From Lewinellaceae bacterium (GTDB taxonomy: Bacteria; Bacteroidota; Bacteroidia; Chitinophagales; Saprospiraceae): a stretch of 64,000 bases of DNA. Under the pieces are notes generated by a model, which saw only the letters and a program-made list of their open reading frames with translations, searched no databases and was not told where the DNA came from. Shown here piece by piece: positions 26,172 through 34,574 of this stretch (its first letter is position 1; each line of letters begins with the position of its first letter). The stretch covers positions 680,821 to 744,820 of the forward strand of contig JACJXZ010000003.1 of the NCBI GenBank assembly GCA_020636375.1, given 5' to 3'. A program made the position numbers and the translations under genes.

Positions 26172-26262
26172 TGTTTTTAGATTTTATGGGCCGCCACGCC
26201 GGCTTTCTCAAAGCCCGCCGGCGGAAGGTTCTGATCTTCCAAGATATATAATTTTCAGGCAC

Positions 26263-28251
26263 TTATTGCCTCACCAGGCGTACTTTGATCAACTTACTGC
26301 ACCAGTCGTCGGAGATCGCCAGCGGGTTCCAGTCGAAGAGAACCTCGCGGGTAGCGCTCAGGCCGCTCTGCAGCAGCTGATGATAATCCAGGCTCTCAGT
26401 ACAAGCCAGCAGCATAAAGCTGGACCAGGCTTCCTTCTCCCCGGGCGACAGCCCCCAGCCTTTCGGCGCTTTCCACATCGGAAGGACCAGGGCGCCGCTT
26501 CCGGCATGTTCTTCCGGGCGGTAGACAACTTCGCCCTCGTACGACTCGATGCTGTAGTTGGAACGAAGGTGAAAAAGATAACAGTACAGGTTCTGATCTG
26601 CGCCGCTGATCCGGGCGCGGGGAACGAAGCCGGCAAAAAGGGCGCCGTCCTTTTCCATAAAACTTTCCGGAGTGGCGTCCAGTACCACTTCCGGATCGGA
26701 ATAGTACGCCTGTTGACGGTTCTTATCCAGGACTGCTATTTCGAGGCCCACCCATTGCCGGATGGCGGACTTGTCGTTGTGCAGCCGGAGGGTCCGTTCC
26801 CAGTTGACGATCTTGCCCAGGGCGTCCACGATCATTTTGGGCGCGTCGTTACCCTGCTGGATTTCCAGTGCCTGGCGTCCATTCTGGTGATCATGGATGA
26901 TGTATTTGCCGTTGGATGCTTCCACTTCAAGGGGTGGGTTGCCAAGTGTTTCCAACTGCTCTTCCGCGATCCACTGCACATTTTTGGTGGTATCCCAAAC
27001 TCTTTTCAGCGCTTCTATCGGACCGGCTTCTCCCCGGAGCAGCACAAAAACAGGCGGTGCCGGCAGGAAACGCAGAATGGCCTGATAGTTTTGCTGTGGC
27101 TGGAGCGCCAATCCATCTCTGAGTTTCAGCCGGCTTTTCCGGGCGCCGACGGCCTGCAATACAGCAGCGCCCACAGGGCGGTTTTCCGGCGCTGCCGTCC
27201 GGATTTCCATTTCAACAGGTTGGGAAGGTTTCAGGGGGATGCCGTGGATGGCGCCGCATTTGACCATCCAGTTCCCGTTTTCATAGAGCAGTTCGTAGCG
27301 GTAGGGTTTTCCGAGGGCAGATCCTTCCAGGAATCGCGTAAAAGGATTGAAATCGCCGATTGTTTCAAACCGGGGCGTTTGCTCCCCTCCGAATTTGTTG
27401 ACGATCTTTTGTACGGCCGACCGGGTGCGTACGAAGAGGTCGGCGTAGTTGATGTCGCCCCTGGCCCCTTTCAGCGCTTCGATAAGGCCCGTTGTGAACA
27501 GGCCGCCGCCCGGTTGGTCGCCCGCCTTTTGGACGCTTTCGCAGGCGGAGAGCAGCACATGGGGCGCTACCGGCACCTCTAAGCTCTTTATCCGTTCCCA
27601 TTGGCTGGCGTAGAAGCCGTCGATATACGAATTCAGGCTGCGGATACTGGCCGCCTGGTTCCGGGTAGCGGCGCGCAGGCCGCCGTAGTGGCGGCTTTTC
27701 AGGGTAATTGTGTTTTCGGTATCTCGGGTGCCGGAACCCGAATGGCAGCAATCCAGAGAAACGACAATATGTGGGCGGGCTTTGGGTAGTCCCCGGGCGT
27801 CCTGGGTGGCCACCTCGTGCAGGAGGACGGCCAATTCTTTATCCGCCAGGTGGAGATGGCCATCGCCGGGGCTGGTGTGGAAGCAAACCAGCGTCTGGTC
27901 CTTGCCATTGGGTTCAATTTGCAGGAATTCCCTGGCAGTTAACGCTTCAGAACCATGCCCGCTGTAGTGGAACCATGCCACGTCGCCGGCGCCGGCCCGG
28001 CGAAGGAACTGCCGGAACGCCCGAATGATGTTATTGTAAGTAGCTTGTTGATCTTCCAGGCGGCAAATCCGGAGAGGGCCGTACCGGCGTACCACCAGGC
28101 CGCCAACATTTTCAGCTTCTTCGCCAGGTGAGGCGGCGGCGTCCAGCAGGTAGGCTTCGATCTGTTCCAGGTCATTGATGCATCCCCCCAGGGGCGGGAT
28201 GGGCGGGGGATAGTCGTTGATTCCGACGAGCAGGGCGTAGGTGGTTTTCAT
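26263..28251 (-). CDS. caspase family (C14) protease
   Basis: The 662-residue protein opens directly with a caspase-hemoglobinase fold (MKTTYALLVGINDYP, CINDLEQIEAYLL). The catalytic His is in WFHYSGHGSE near 98 and the catalytic Cys in VVSLDCCHSGSG near 169. HVLLSACESVQKAG and GGLFTTGLIEALKG follow, as in prokaryotic metacaspase-like proteins. The C-terminal 370 residues are beta-rich and of unknown function. There is no signal peptide or membrane segment, so it is cytosolic. Family members cut after basic or acidic residues and often act in programmed death or regulated proteolysis. The start ATG is at 28251, 17 bp after the response regulator stop, so the two are probably co-transcribed. 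Confidence 0.9.
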   Translation of the reverse strand: MKTTYALLVGINDYPPPIPPLGGCINDLEQIEAYLLDAAASPGEEAENVGGLVVRRYGPLRICRLEDQQATYNNIIRAFRQFLRRAGAGDVAWFHYSGHGSEALTAREFLQIEPNGKDQTLVCFHTSPGDGHLHLADKELAVLLHEVATQDARGLPKARPHIVVSLDCCHSGSGTRDTENTITLKSRHYGGLRAATRNQAASIRSLNSYIDGFYASQWERIKSLEVPVAPHVLLSACESVQKAGDQPGGGLFTTGLIEALKGARGDINYADLFVRTRSAVQKIVNKFGGEQTPRFETIGDFNPFTRFLEGSALGKPYRYELLYENGNWMVKCGAIHGIPLKPSQPVEMEIRTAAPENRPVGAAVLQAVGARKSRLKLRDGLALQPQQNYQAILRFLPAPPVFVLLRGEAGPIEALKRVWDTTKNVQWIAEEQLETLGNPPLEVEASNGKYIIHDHQNGRQALEIQQGNDAPKMIVDALGKIVNWERTLRLHNDKSAIRQWVGLEIAVLDKNRQQAYYSDPEVVLDATPESFMEKDGALFAGFVPRARISGADQNLYCYLFHLRSNYSIESYEGEVVYRPEEHAGSGALVLPMWKAPKGWGLSPGEKEAWSSFMLLACTESLDYHQLLQSGLSATREVLFDWNPLAISDDWCSKLIKVRLVRQ

Positions 28252-28268
28252 GTGTATTTGTGTATTCT

Positions 28269-29018
28269 TCACCCGTTCCCTTCCCATTTTTCCAGGTTGT
28301 TCAGGAAATCGTCCTTCCGGCGGCGGGAGACGCTGATGGCCTTGCCGTCGCTCATGATCACATAACCGCCCTCGTTGCGGATGTACTCCGTCATTTGGTT
28401 GAAATTGATCAGGTATGAATTGTGGACGCGGCAGAAACCGTGGTTCGCCAGCTGTTCTTCCAGCCAGGACAGGGTTTTCGTCAGACGGACCTCTTTGCGG
28501 TCTGTCAGGTGCAAGACCGCCACATTGTCTTCCGCCTTGGCGTATACCACGTCCTGAACATCCAGGAACTGCATGCCCGTGGAGATGGGGAAGCCAAATC
28601 GGGCGGGGGCCGGGCTGGCCACAACCGGGGAAGGGCCGGCTCCGGCGTGCTGCAGGATTTCTGACCGCGCTTTGGCCACAGCCTCCTGCAATTCATCCAC
28701 TTCTACCGGCTTCACCAGATAGTCCAGGGCATTGTTCTTGATGGCCTGTATGGCGTATTCGTCGTAGCTGGTCGTGAAGATCACTTCGTAGGAAGGATGT
28801 TTGATCGCTTTGAGTACGTCAAATCCGGTCATGTCGCCCAGCATGATGTCGAGGAAGAGCAGGTCGGGCAGGTAGGTGCGGATGGCGGCAATGGCTTCCT
28901 GCCCGCTGAGGCATTCGGCGACGATCTCTACGCCAGGGCAGTGTTTCTGCAGTTTCCAGCGCAAATTCTCCATGCCGGAAGGTTCGTCTTCTACTATGAT
29001 GGCTCGTAAGGGTGTCAT
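28269..29018 (-). CDS. LytTR-family response regulator
   Basis: The product is 249 residues. An N-terminal receiver (LRAIIVEDEPSGMENL, phospho-acceptor Asp in LLFLDIML, Lys in YLVKPVEV) is joined by a Pro/Ala linker to a LytTR DNA-binding domain (VVYAKAEDNVAVLHLTDRKE, FCRVHNSYLINFNQM, SRRRKDDFLNNL). It should bind direct repeats in promoters after phosphorylation by a LytS-type kinase. No such kinase is next to it. It is the first gene of a unit with the caspase and the amidase and may control them. The ATG at 29018 is chosen over a longer open frame from 29045. Confidence 0.92.
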   Translation of the reverse strand: MTPLRAIIVEDEPSGMENLRWKLQKHCPGVEIVAECLSGQEAIAAIRTYLPDLLFLDIMLGDMTGFDVLKAIKHPSYEVIFTTSYDEYAIQAIKNNALDYLVKPVEVDELQEAVAKARSEILQHAGAGPSPVVASPAPARFGFPISTGMQFLDVQDVVYAKAEDNVAVLHLTDRKEVRLTKTLSWLEEQLANHGFCRVHNSYLINFNQMTEYIRNEGGYVIMSDGKAISVSRRRKDDFLNNLEKWEGNG

Positions 29019-29060
29019 CAGGTGCGTTTGGTTTGAAACAGGCATTAAATATAAGAAACT

Positions 29061-29423
29061 TTGCTGTTACCTGTTCAAAGGTATTACTCCTATTTCATTA
29101 AAGCGGTGGATCGGTTTTCCACACCTGTGGCCTGGATACTGCTGGTTTATGCGCTTGTCCTATACCCTTGGGTGGGTCGGGTTTTGGGACACACCTATCC
29201 GGAAACGCCCACCTTCGGCCTACCCTGTCCGCTCACCATCTTTACCTTTGGGATGTTGCTGCTGACGGATCGGCGCGTGCCGCGCTGGGTGTCGGCCATT
29301 CCTACCGCCTGGGCATTGATCGGCTCGACGGCCGTTTTTGCCTTTGGCATCTATCAGGACCTTGGGCTCCTGGCTTCGGCAGTGATAGCCTGGGCATTTT
29401 TTATTTTTGGGAAAGACCGGTGA
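29061..29423 (+). pseudogene. 5'-truncated DUF6064-like membrane protein
   Basis: The frame encodes the C-terminal half of a protein resembling DUF6064 family membrane proteins: VLGHTYPETPTFGLPCP, LTIFTFGMLLL, then three more hydrophobic segments. Full members are about 200 residues. Here only about 120 remain, and an in-frame TAA at 29052-29054 precedes them with no ATG before the first membrane segment. The family assignment is from memory of the PTFGLPCP motif. It lies between the regulator and the symporter and is best seen as a remnant. Confidence 0.6.
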
Positions 29424-29428
29424 TCGTT

Positions 29429-30691
29429 TTACGCCAGCTTACCGACGCTCTTAGCCACCACCATCGACACGGTAGCATCTCCGGTGACGTTGGCGACTGT
29501 CCGGCACATATCCAGCGGGCGGTCGACGGCAAAGATGAGGGCCAGGCCGGCCTCGGGAATGCCCGCCTGCGCCAGCACGATGACCAGCGTGATCATGCCG
29601 GCGCCGGGCACTGCGGCGGCACCGACGGACGCCAGCGTGGCGGTGACGATGATGCCCAGCTGAGCGCTCAGAGACAGTTCGATGCCCATCGCCTGTGCGA
29701 TGAACACGGCCGCTACCGCCTGGTACAGGCTGGTGCCGTCCATATTGACAGTGGCCCCAACCGGCAGGACGAAGCCGGCCACCTCCTCATCCACTCCCAG
29801 CTTATCCTTTACGCACTCCATCGTCACCGGCAGCGTGGCGGCGCTGGAGCTGGTGGAAAAGGCCAGCAGCTGCGCCGGCGCCATGCCCTGGAGGAGGAAG
29901 CGGTAGGGTTTGCCGGCGAACAGGCGCACCAGGGCAGGGTAAATGATAAATATCATTATTGCCAGCCCCAGCAACACGCAGAGGGAATACCCGAGCAGGG
30001 CGCTGAACAGGCTAATGCCGGGCGACTCCACGACCAGGGCGGCGAGCAGGGCAAAGACCCCATAGGGCGCCGACCGCATGACGAGGTCGATGAGCTTCAG
30101 GATCACCTCGTTGGCGCTGTCGAAAAAAGCCTTGGCCGGCTGTGCCCGCTCTTTCGGGATGAGGACCAGCCCGATGCCGAAGAAGGTGACAAACAGGATG
30201 ACCTGCAGCATGTTGGCGTTGCTGGCGGCGGCGCCGAAGATGTTGTCCGGTACCAGTTCGACCAACGGCTGCAACGGCCCTTTGGCCTGCTGCTCGGCGG
30301 CAGCAGCTATGCGTTGAGAAGCTGCGCCGGCATAGTCCTGCAGCAATTTATCCCGGATTGCCGTTTCGATCCACAATCCGGGCCGGATGAGGTTGACGGT
30401 TAACAAGCCAATGGAGATGGCAAAAACAGTAGTAGTGATGAACAGCGCCAATGTCCGGAAACCGATAGCGGACAGTTGGGAAATATCCTTCAGGCCGGCA
30501 ATGCCCGTGACCAGCGAGGTGATGATCAGGGGGATGGCAATGACCTTAAGCAGGTTGATGAAGATGGTGCCGAAGGGCTTGATCCAGTCTACGACAAACG
30601 GCTTCCACTGAAGCTGGGCGGCCAGCAAGCCGAAGAGTACGCCGGCAGCCATCCCCAGGAGGATTTGCCAGTGCAGGGCGATCTTTTTCAT
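29429..30691 (-). CDS. dicarboxylate/amino acid:cation symporter
   Basis: The protein has 420 residues, the usual length of the DAACS (GltP/DctA) family, with eight helices and two re-entrant loops. Signature motifs are AFSTSSSAATLPVTM (first re-entrant loop), GFVLPVGATVNMDGTSLYQA (the NMDGT motif that binds cation and substrate) and GAAAVPGAGMITLVIVLAQ. It should import glutamate, aspartate or C4-dicarboxylates with Na+ or H+ through the inner membrane. Its ATG overlaps the stop of the SWIM fragment at 30688 (ATGA), which hints at a recombination junction just upstream. Confidence 0.93.
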   Translation of the reverse strand: MKKIALHWQILLGMAAGVLFGLLAAQLQWKPFVVDWIKPFGTIFINLLKVIAIPLIITSLVTGIAGLKDISQLSAIGFRTLALFITTTVFAISIGLLTVNLIRPGLWIETAIRDKLLQDYAGAASQRIAAAAEQQAKGPLQPLVELVPDNIFGAAASNANMLQVILFVTFFGIGLVLIPKERAQPAKAFFDSANEVILKLIDLVMRSAPYGVFALLAALVVESPGISLFSALLGYSLCVLLGLAIMIFIIYPALVRLFAGKPYRFLLQGMAPAQLLAFSTSSSAATLPVTMECVKDKLGVDEEVAGFVLPVGATVNMDGTSLYQAVAAVFIAQAMGIELSLSAQLGIIVTATLASVGAAAVPGAGMITLVIVLAQAGIPEAGLALIFAVDRPLDMCRTVANVTGDATVSMVVAKSVGKLA

Positions 30692-30879
30692 TCGCAGAGG
30701 TGATTATCAATAGCGTTATCCGGAAAGACGGGAAAATGAAAGAAGGCCACTATTGATATATACTCCGCCCCCTTATTGGCGTAGGTGCGCCCCCTCGGCA
30801 GGCGGTTGGAAAAGTCGATATCCTTCAGCGCGTTCAGCCATTGCCGGCCCCACCAGGTCGTGCCATACGACTTCCTCAT
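30688..30879 (-). pseudogene. N-terminal fragment of a SWIM zinc-finger family protein
   Basis: The first 36 codons encode SYGTTWWGRQWLNALKDIDF and NRLPRGRTYANKG, the highly conserved opening of SWIM zinc-finger proteins found beside SNF2-type helicases. After this the sequence diverges (AEYISIVAFFHF) and stops after 63 residues, before any CxCx(n)CxH finger. It overlaps the preceding gene by ATGA, as in an intact operon, so the 3' part was probably lost by deletion. Confidence 0.65.
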
Positions 30880-31298
30880 AGGATATAGTTGGAAACAAAA
30901 TCGAGATACCCCCTTTCTCCCCGCTCCCGGTTCCAGCGTTTGGCCGACTTGTGTATCTTGCGCAGGCAGGCCAGGTAGATGTCTTCTTTGGTGGTTTTCC
31001 GCAACGCCCGGCTGAAGCTGGGGCGGCGCTTCTGAGTTTCCTGTTCCTCGTCTTCCTCATCCATCTCGCTTCGAAAATCCAGTATGCCGGCGACGGCGCC
31101 AAAAACGGCTTCAGAAGGCCGCGGCAGGTCGGGCGTAGTGGATTCCCGTCCCATGGCCAGGCGTTGGGTATGGCTGATGAGGGCGTCCAGCGCTTTGATC
31201 ACGTCGTTGTCCCGAAGTTCGGGGTCAGCGCGGTAAACGTTGACGATGGCGAATTCAATGTTCTGAAGGATATCCGGATGTCTGTCTTCAAGGCCCAT
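30876..31298 (-). CDS. hypothetical protein upstream of the SWIM fragment
   Basis: The product is about 140 residues, soluble, helical and acidic in the centre (MDEEDEEQETQKRRPSF), beginning MGLEDRHPDILQNIEFAIVN and containing DIYLACLRKIHKSAKRWNRE. I do not recognise a named family. Short proteins of this kind are seen next to SWIM/SNF2 gene pairs in Bacteroidota, consistent with the ATGA overlap to the SWIM fragment. The frame is open to a TTG at 31340, but the ATG at 31298 is preferred. With the downstream partner truncated, it may no longer be functional. Confidence 0.65.
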   Translation of the reverse strand: MGLEDRHPDILQNIEFAIVNVYRADPELRDNDVIKALDALISHTQRLAMGRESTTPDLPRPSEAVFGAVAGILDFRSEMDEEDEEQETQKRRPSFSRALRKTTKEDIYLACLRKIHKSAKRWNRERGERGYLDFVSNYIL

Positions 31299-31336
31299 GA
31301 TCGATGTGAATCTTATTTTGGAAATAGGACGGCAAT

Positions 31337-31804
31337 TCAATACTTCATTGCCTTTTCTTCAAAGAACAGAAGTGCCGCCCGGAGGTTTATTATTGCCGCC
31401 CGGCTTAAACCTTCCGCCAACTCCCAGTCGTATCCACTAATTCCCAGCGTGTAGGCTTCCGGTGCCTCGCCATATAATTCCTGGCAGAGGGCCACTACGG
31501 ATTCCGGATTCAGGGCGTGGGTAGAAAAACCGAACGTTGCCACCGGCAGGCAGGGCTTCCAGTAAAATCCGGCCTCCAGCGGCTGGTGCAGGGCGTCCAC
31601 AAAAATGACGGTTTGGTAGGCGCGGATTACGTCGGCGTCTTCTACCTGAAGCTGGTAGCGGTAGGTTATTTCCCCGGCAAACTGCCCCTGCTCCCGGATG
31701 ACGTCCAGGAAAGCCCAGCCCAGGCCGTCGTCGCGGCGGGCGCTGTTGCCGATGCCGAGGAGCAGGGTGGCGGGGGTGTTTAGCTTTTCGGGAGCGTGGG
31801 TCAT
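31337..31804 (-). CDS. hydrogenase maturation protease (HoxW/HybD-like)
   Basis: The 155-residue product belongs to the M52 family: LLGIGNSARRDDGLGWAFLD holds the GIGN...DDG motif, VIFVDALHQ the second acidic ligand, and FSTHALNPESV the His ligand. These residues bind nickel of the immature large subunit. The enzyme then removes the C-terminal extension after the final ligand His. The likely client is HoxH encoded at 33074-34573, although a plus-strand gene of unknown function lies between. The ATG at 31804 is used; the frame extends to a TTG at 31840. Confidence 0.88.
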   Translation of the reverse strand: MTHAPEKLNTPATLLLGIGNSARRDDGLGWAFLDVIREQGQFAGEITYRYQLQVEDADVIRAYQTVIFVDALHQPLEAGFYWKPCLPVATFGFSTHALNPESVVALCQELYGEAPEAYTLGISGYDWELAEGLSRAAIINLRAALLFFEEKAMKY

Positions 31805-32289
31805 GATGATTGGGTTTGGCAATATAGCTTTGCAACGCAAATTTCACAATTTCGCCGACAAAAGTTTTGTTTTTTAACTTAAATCGTTTATTTCCGCAAT
31901 AAAAATAGATAAAATTTAATTTATAAAACTTTAAACCCTGGGAGCGGTATCCTTTTTGCAGCCATCGCTGCCCCCGGCAATAACCCATTCCAGGTTAATG
32001 TCGGCAGGCGGTGGCGCAACAATCCCGCAGGATGCCCGGCAACATCTGCTCCAATATAAGGCAAAAACGGCTAAAAAAAAGAATTGGAACGGCGAAGTTG
32101 ACGTGCTTCGCGTGGGTGGCCTATGCCTCAACGCTGCATATCATTTCATTTGTATAACAAATTTGCTGCTTATGACCACCCCTACTCGCTTCCAAAAGGG
32201 AAAAACGCCCGGCCGGCGGGCCGGCTTGGCCCTGTTTGCCCCTGTAGATTCAGTTGGAGACCGTTTCTTTATATGGCAGGTTGCTCCTT
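31805..32289. other. AT-rich divergent intergenic region
   Basis: About 485 bp lie between the protease start and the hypothetical gene on the plus strand. The left part (31840-31940) is very AT-rich and promoter-like. ATTTGT-ATA-ACAAAT near 32149-32163 is a small palindrome. The frame at 31956-32303 has no protein-like features and is not called. No RNA gene was recognised. Confidence 0.5.
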
Positions 32290-33063
32290 ATGACTTCATA
32301 TAGAATGATAGAAGGCATGGAAGTTTTAACAAAACCCCAAGTTAATCAGAACGGCACCTATAAACCCGGAAAGCCCCGAGGCGGAAAATATTGGTGGATG
32401 CTCTTTTTCATAATCAAGCTGTCAGATTTTGGAGAAGGCGTTAAGCGTATTTCTTTTTATCTCTTGACTTATCAAGAACCCAGCAAGATCAATGTGCCTT
32501 TCTGGGGCTACAACCGGCGCAGCAAAAAGATCGAAGGCAGCTTGCCCGTAGACTACTCAAAAGCTTCCAAATACGTTGACAGAGACGCCCAAAGGTTGGT
32601 GTGCGAGGTTCTTTTTGAGTTATTCGACAAAGTTTCCGGCAAGGTTAAAGATTTTGATTTCGAGGCATTAAAAAAGGCCATGCTTCAAGCGGTGGAAACG
32701 AACCCTGCCTTTGCAGAAAAAACCAGGTTCAGGGTTTATTCTGATACAGAAATTGCCGAAGGGGACATTCCGGAATTTTCAAGTGCCTTTGATTTGTCGA
32801 AGTACGGCAATGGGGTCAGGAAATTGTTTTTTGAAGCCGGGTTTTTCAAAAAACCCAAGACTTTTATACCTGACCGGCCCAGGTTCGATAAAAACAAACG
32901 CGGATTATACATTTCCGTAGTTTCCGGCCCGGATATCGACCAGTTTTCTTCCGAATTGGACAAGGCGATCGAAAAAATAAAGCCACAGGTCCCGGATTTT
33001 GATTTTGACGTGTTCCGGGCCGATATTTTGCAATTTACCGAGTCGTTGAAAGAAGCTGCTTAA
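32290..33063 (+). CDS. hypothetical protein
   Basis: I do not recognise this protein. It is about 257 residues, without signal peptide or membrane helix, with repeated short acidic-aromatic segments (VKDFDFEALKKAMLQ and VPDFDFDVFRADILQ) about 150 residues apart. This suggests two related halves. KPGKPRGGKYWWMLFF near the start is also distinctive. The ATGs at 32290, 32305 and 32317 are all possible; an earlier TTG at 32254 is not favoured. Base composition is lower in GC than the hydrogenase genes around it. It sits between the maturation protease and hoxH on the opposite strand, so it is probably an insertion into the hydrogenase locus. Confidence 0.65.
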   Translation: MTSYRMIEGMEVLTKPQVNQNGTYKPGKPRGGKYWWMLFFIIKLSDFGEGVKRISFYLLTYQEPSKINVPFWGYNRRSKKIEGSLPVDYSKASKYVDRDAQRLVCEVLFELFDKVSGKVKDFDFEALKKAMLQAVETNPAFAEKTRFRVYSDTEIAEGDIPEFSSAFDLSKYGNGVRKLFFEAGFFKKPKTFIPDRPRFDKNKRGLYISVVSGPDIDQFSSELDKAIEKIKPQVPDFDFDVFRADILQFTESLKEAA

Positions 33064-33073
33064 GAAAGCCATT

Positions 33074-34573
33074 TCAAAAATCCGGAATGACTCCTGTTTC
33101 GCAGGCCTCCAGGCCCGCTCCCTCCCCCTTCGTCCGCTCGTCCACCACCTTGCCCTCATAATCCAAAACCACAACCTGAAGCGGCATTTTGCCCAAAGCG
33201 TGCGTTGCGCAGCTCAGGCAGGGGTCGTAGGCGCGGATGGCCACTTCGATCTGGTTGAGCATGCCCTCGGTGATCTCGGCTTTTTCGCTGAGGACGTTTT
33301 GTGCCACCCAGCGCACCGCCCGGTTCATGGGTTCGTTGTTGTGGGTGGTCGACACGATGAGGTTGCACTTGGTGATCATGCCTTTTTCGTCCACTTTGTA
33401 GTGGTGGATGAGTGTGCCGCGGGGTGCTTCTATGATGCCGATGCCTTCCGGGCGGGGCGTTCCCTTCCGGACCAGGTCGGTACTGAGGACGTCCTTGTCC
33501 AGGAGCAGTTCTTTGATCCTCTCGGCGCAGTGCAGCATTTCGATGAGGCGCGCCCAGTGGGAGTGCATGGTGCAGTTGTTGGTCTGGCCGTTGGTATAAT
33601 CCCGGAACTCTTCCCACTCCTTGTGGGCCAGGGGGGTAGGAATGCCATTGCAGACGTTCAGGCGGGCCAGGGGGCCCACCCGGTTCCATCCCCGTTTTCT
33701 GCCCAGGTGTTTCAGGTAGGGGAATTTCATGTATGACCATTTCTCGACTCCTTCTGTGAAATATTTCAGGTAGGAGTTGCCGGGAATGTCGTGGAGCGTT
33801 ATGTTGCCTTCGGCGTCTATGGCCCGGAGGCGGCCGTGATACAGCTCCAGTTCGCCGTCGGGGCCGACCAGGCCGAGGTGGCCGGATGGGTAACGCGCAA
33901 ATGAGTTCAGCCATTGGAAGTGGCGGTCGTGATACTCCTTAATGAAGCGCACGATCTCTCCGGCCCATTCAATCATCGTGTCGGCGGAGGGAGTTTCATT
34001 GTCCTCCAGCAGATAGTCGCGCTCCTCGGGCGTAAAAGTTTTGTGTACGCCTCCCGGTACGGCGGCAATACCATGTATCTTTTTGCCGGCGATGGCCTTG
34101 ATGATCTCCTGCCCGAATTTGCGCATCAGGATACCCTTGCGGGCCAGCTCTTTATTTTCAGCCGCTACGGCCACTACGTTGCGCTTCTCCGGCGGGGCGT
34201 CGAAGCCGAACAGCAGGTCGGGAGAGGCCAGGTAGAAGAAATGCAGGGCATGAGACTGAAATACCTGCCCGTAGTGCAGCAGGCGTCGCAGTTTGGTAGC
34301 CGCCGGCGATAAATCCTCCGGTTCCAGCCCTACCAGCTGGTCGATGGCTTTGGCGGCCGCCAGGTGGTGGCTCACGGGGCAGATGCCGCACAGGCGCTGC
34401 ACCAGCAGGGGCGCTTCCCAGTAGGGGTGCCCCTGCACGAATCGTTCGAAACCCCGGAATTCGACAATGTGGAAAAAGGCATCTTCCACGTGCCCTGCCT
34501 CATCGAGGTGGACGGTTACCTTGCCGTGCCCTTCTACCCGGGTTACCGGGTCAATTACTATCTTCTTTCCCAT
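33074..34573 (-). CDS. hoxH: [NiFe] hydrogenase large subunit, HoxH-type
   Basis: The 499-residue protein carries both nickel-binding motifs: RLCGICPVSHHLA near 61 (C-x2-C) and DPCLSCATHALGKMPL near 456 (C-x2-C). It catalyses H2 oxidation or formation at a Ni-Fe(CN)2CO centre. After the His of CATH there are 41 residues, a C-terminal extension to be cut off by a maturation protease such as the one at 31337-31804. With HoxU/HoxY and HoxF genes directly upstream this is a bidirectional NAD-linked (group 3d-type) cytoplasmic enzyme. The ATG at 34573 follows the HoxU-HoxY stop by one base; an ATG at 34582 would overlap it. Confidence 0.93.
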   Translation of the reverse strand: MGKKIVIDPVTRVEGHGKVTVHLDEAGHVEDAFFHIVEFRGFERFVQGHPYWEAPLLVQRLCGICPVSHHLAAAKAIDQLVGLEPEDLSPAATKLRRLLHYGQVFQSHALHFFYLASPDLLFGFDAPPEKRNVVAVAAENKELARKGILMRKFGQEIIKAIAGKKIHGIAAVPGGVHKTFTPEERDYLLEDNETPSADTMIEWAGEIVRFIKEYHDRHFQWLNSFARYPSGHLGLVGPDGELELYHGRLRAIDAEGNITLHDIPGNSYLKYFTEGVEKWSYMKFPYLKHLGRKRGWNRVGPLARLNVCNGIPTPLAHKEWEEFRDYTNGQTNNCTMHSHWARLIEMLHCAERIKELLLDKDVLSTDLVRKGTPRPEGIGIIEAPRGTLIHHYKVDEKGMITKCNLIVSTTHNNEPMNRAVRWVAQNVLSEKAEITEGMLNQIEVAIRAYDPCLSCATHALGKMPLQVVVLDYEGKVVDERTKGEGAGLEACETGVIPDF

Positions 34574-34574
34574 C

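Noticed and set aside
31956..32303. Plus-strand frame of 115 codons before the hypothetical gene at 32290
   Set aside because: Low-quality translation without domains; overlaps the better-supported gene in another frame.
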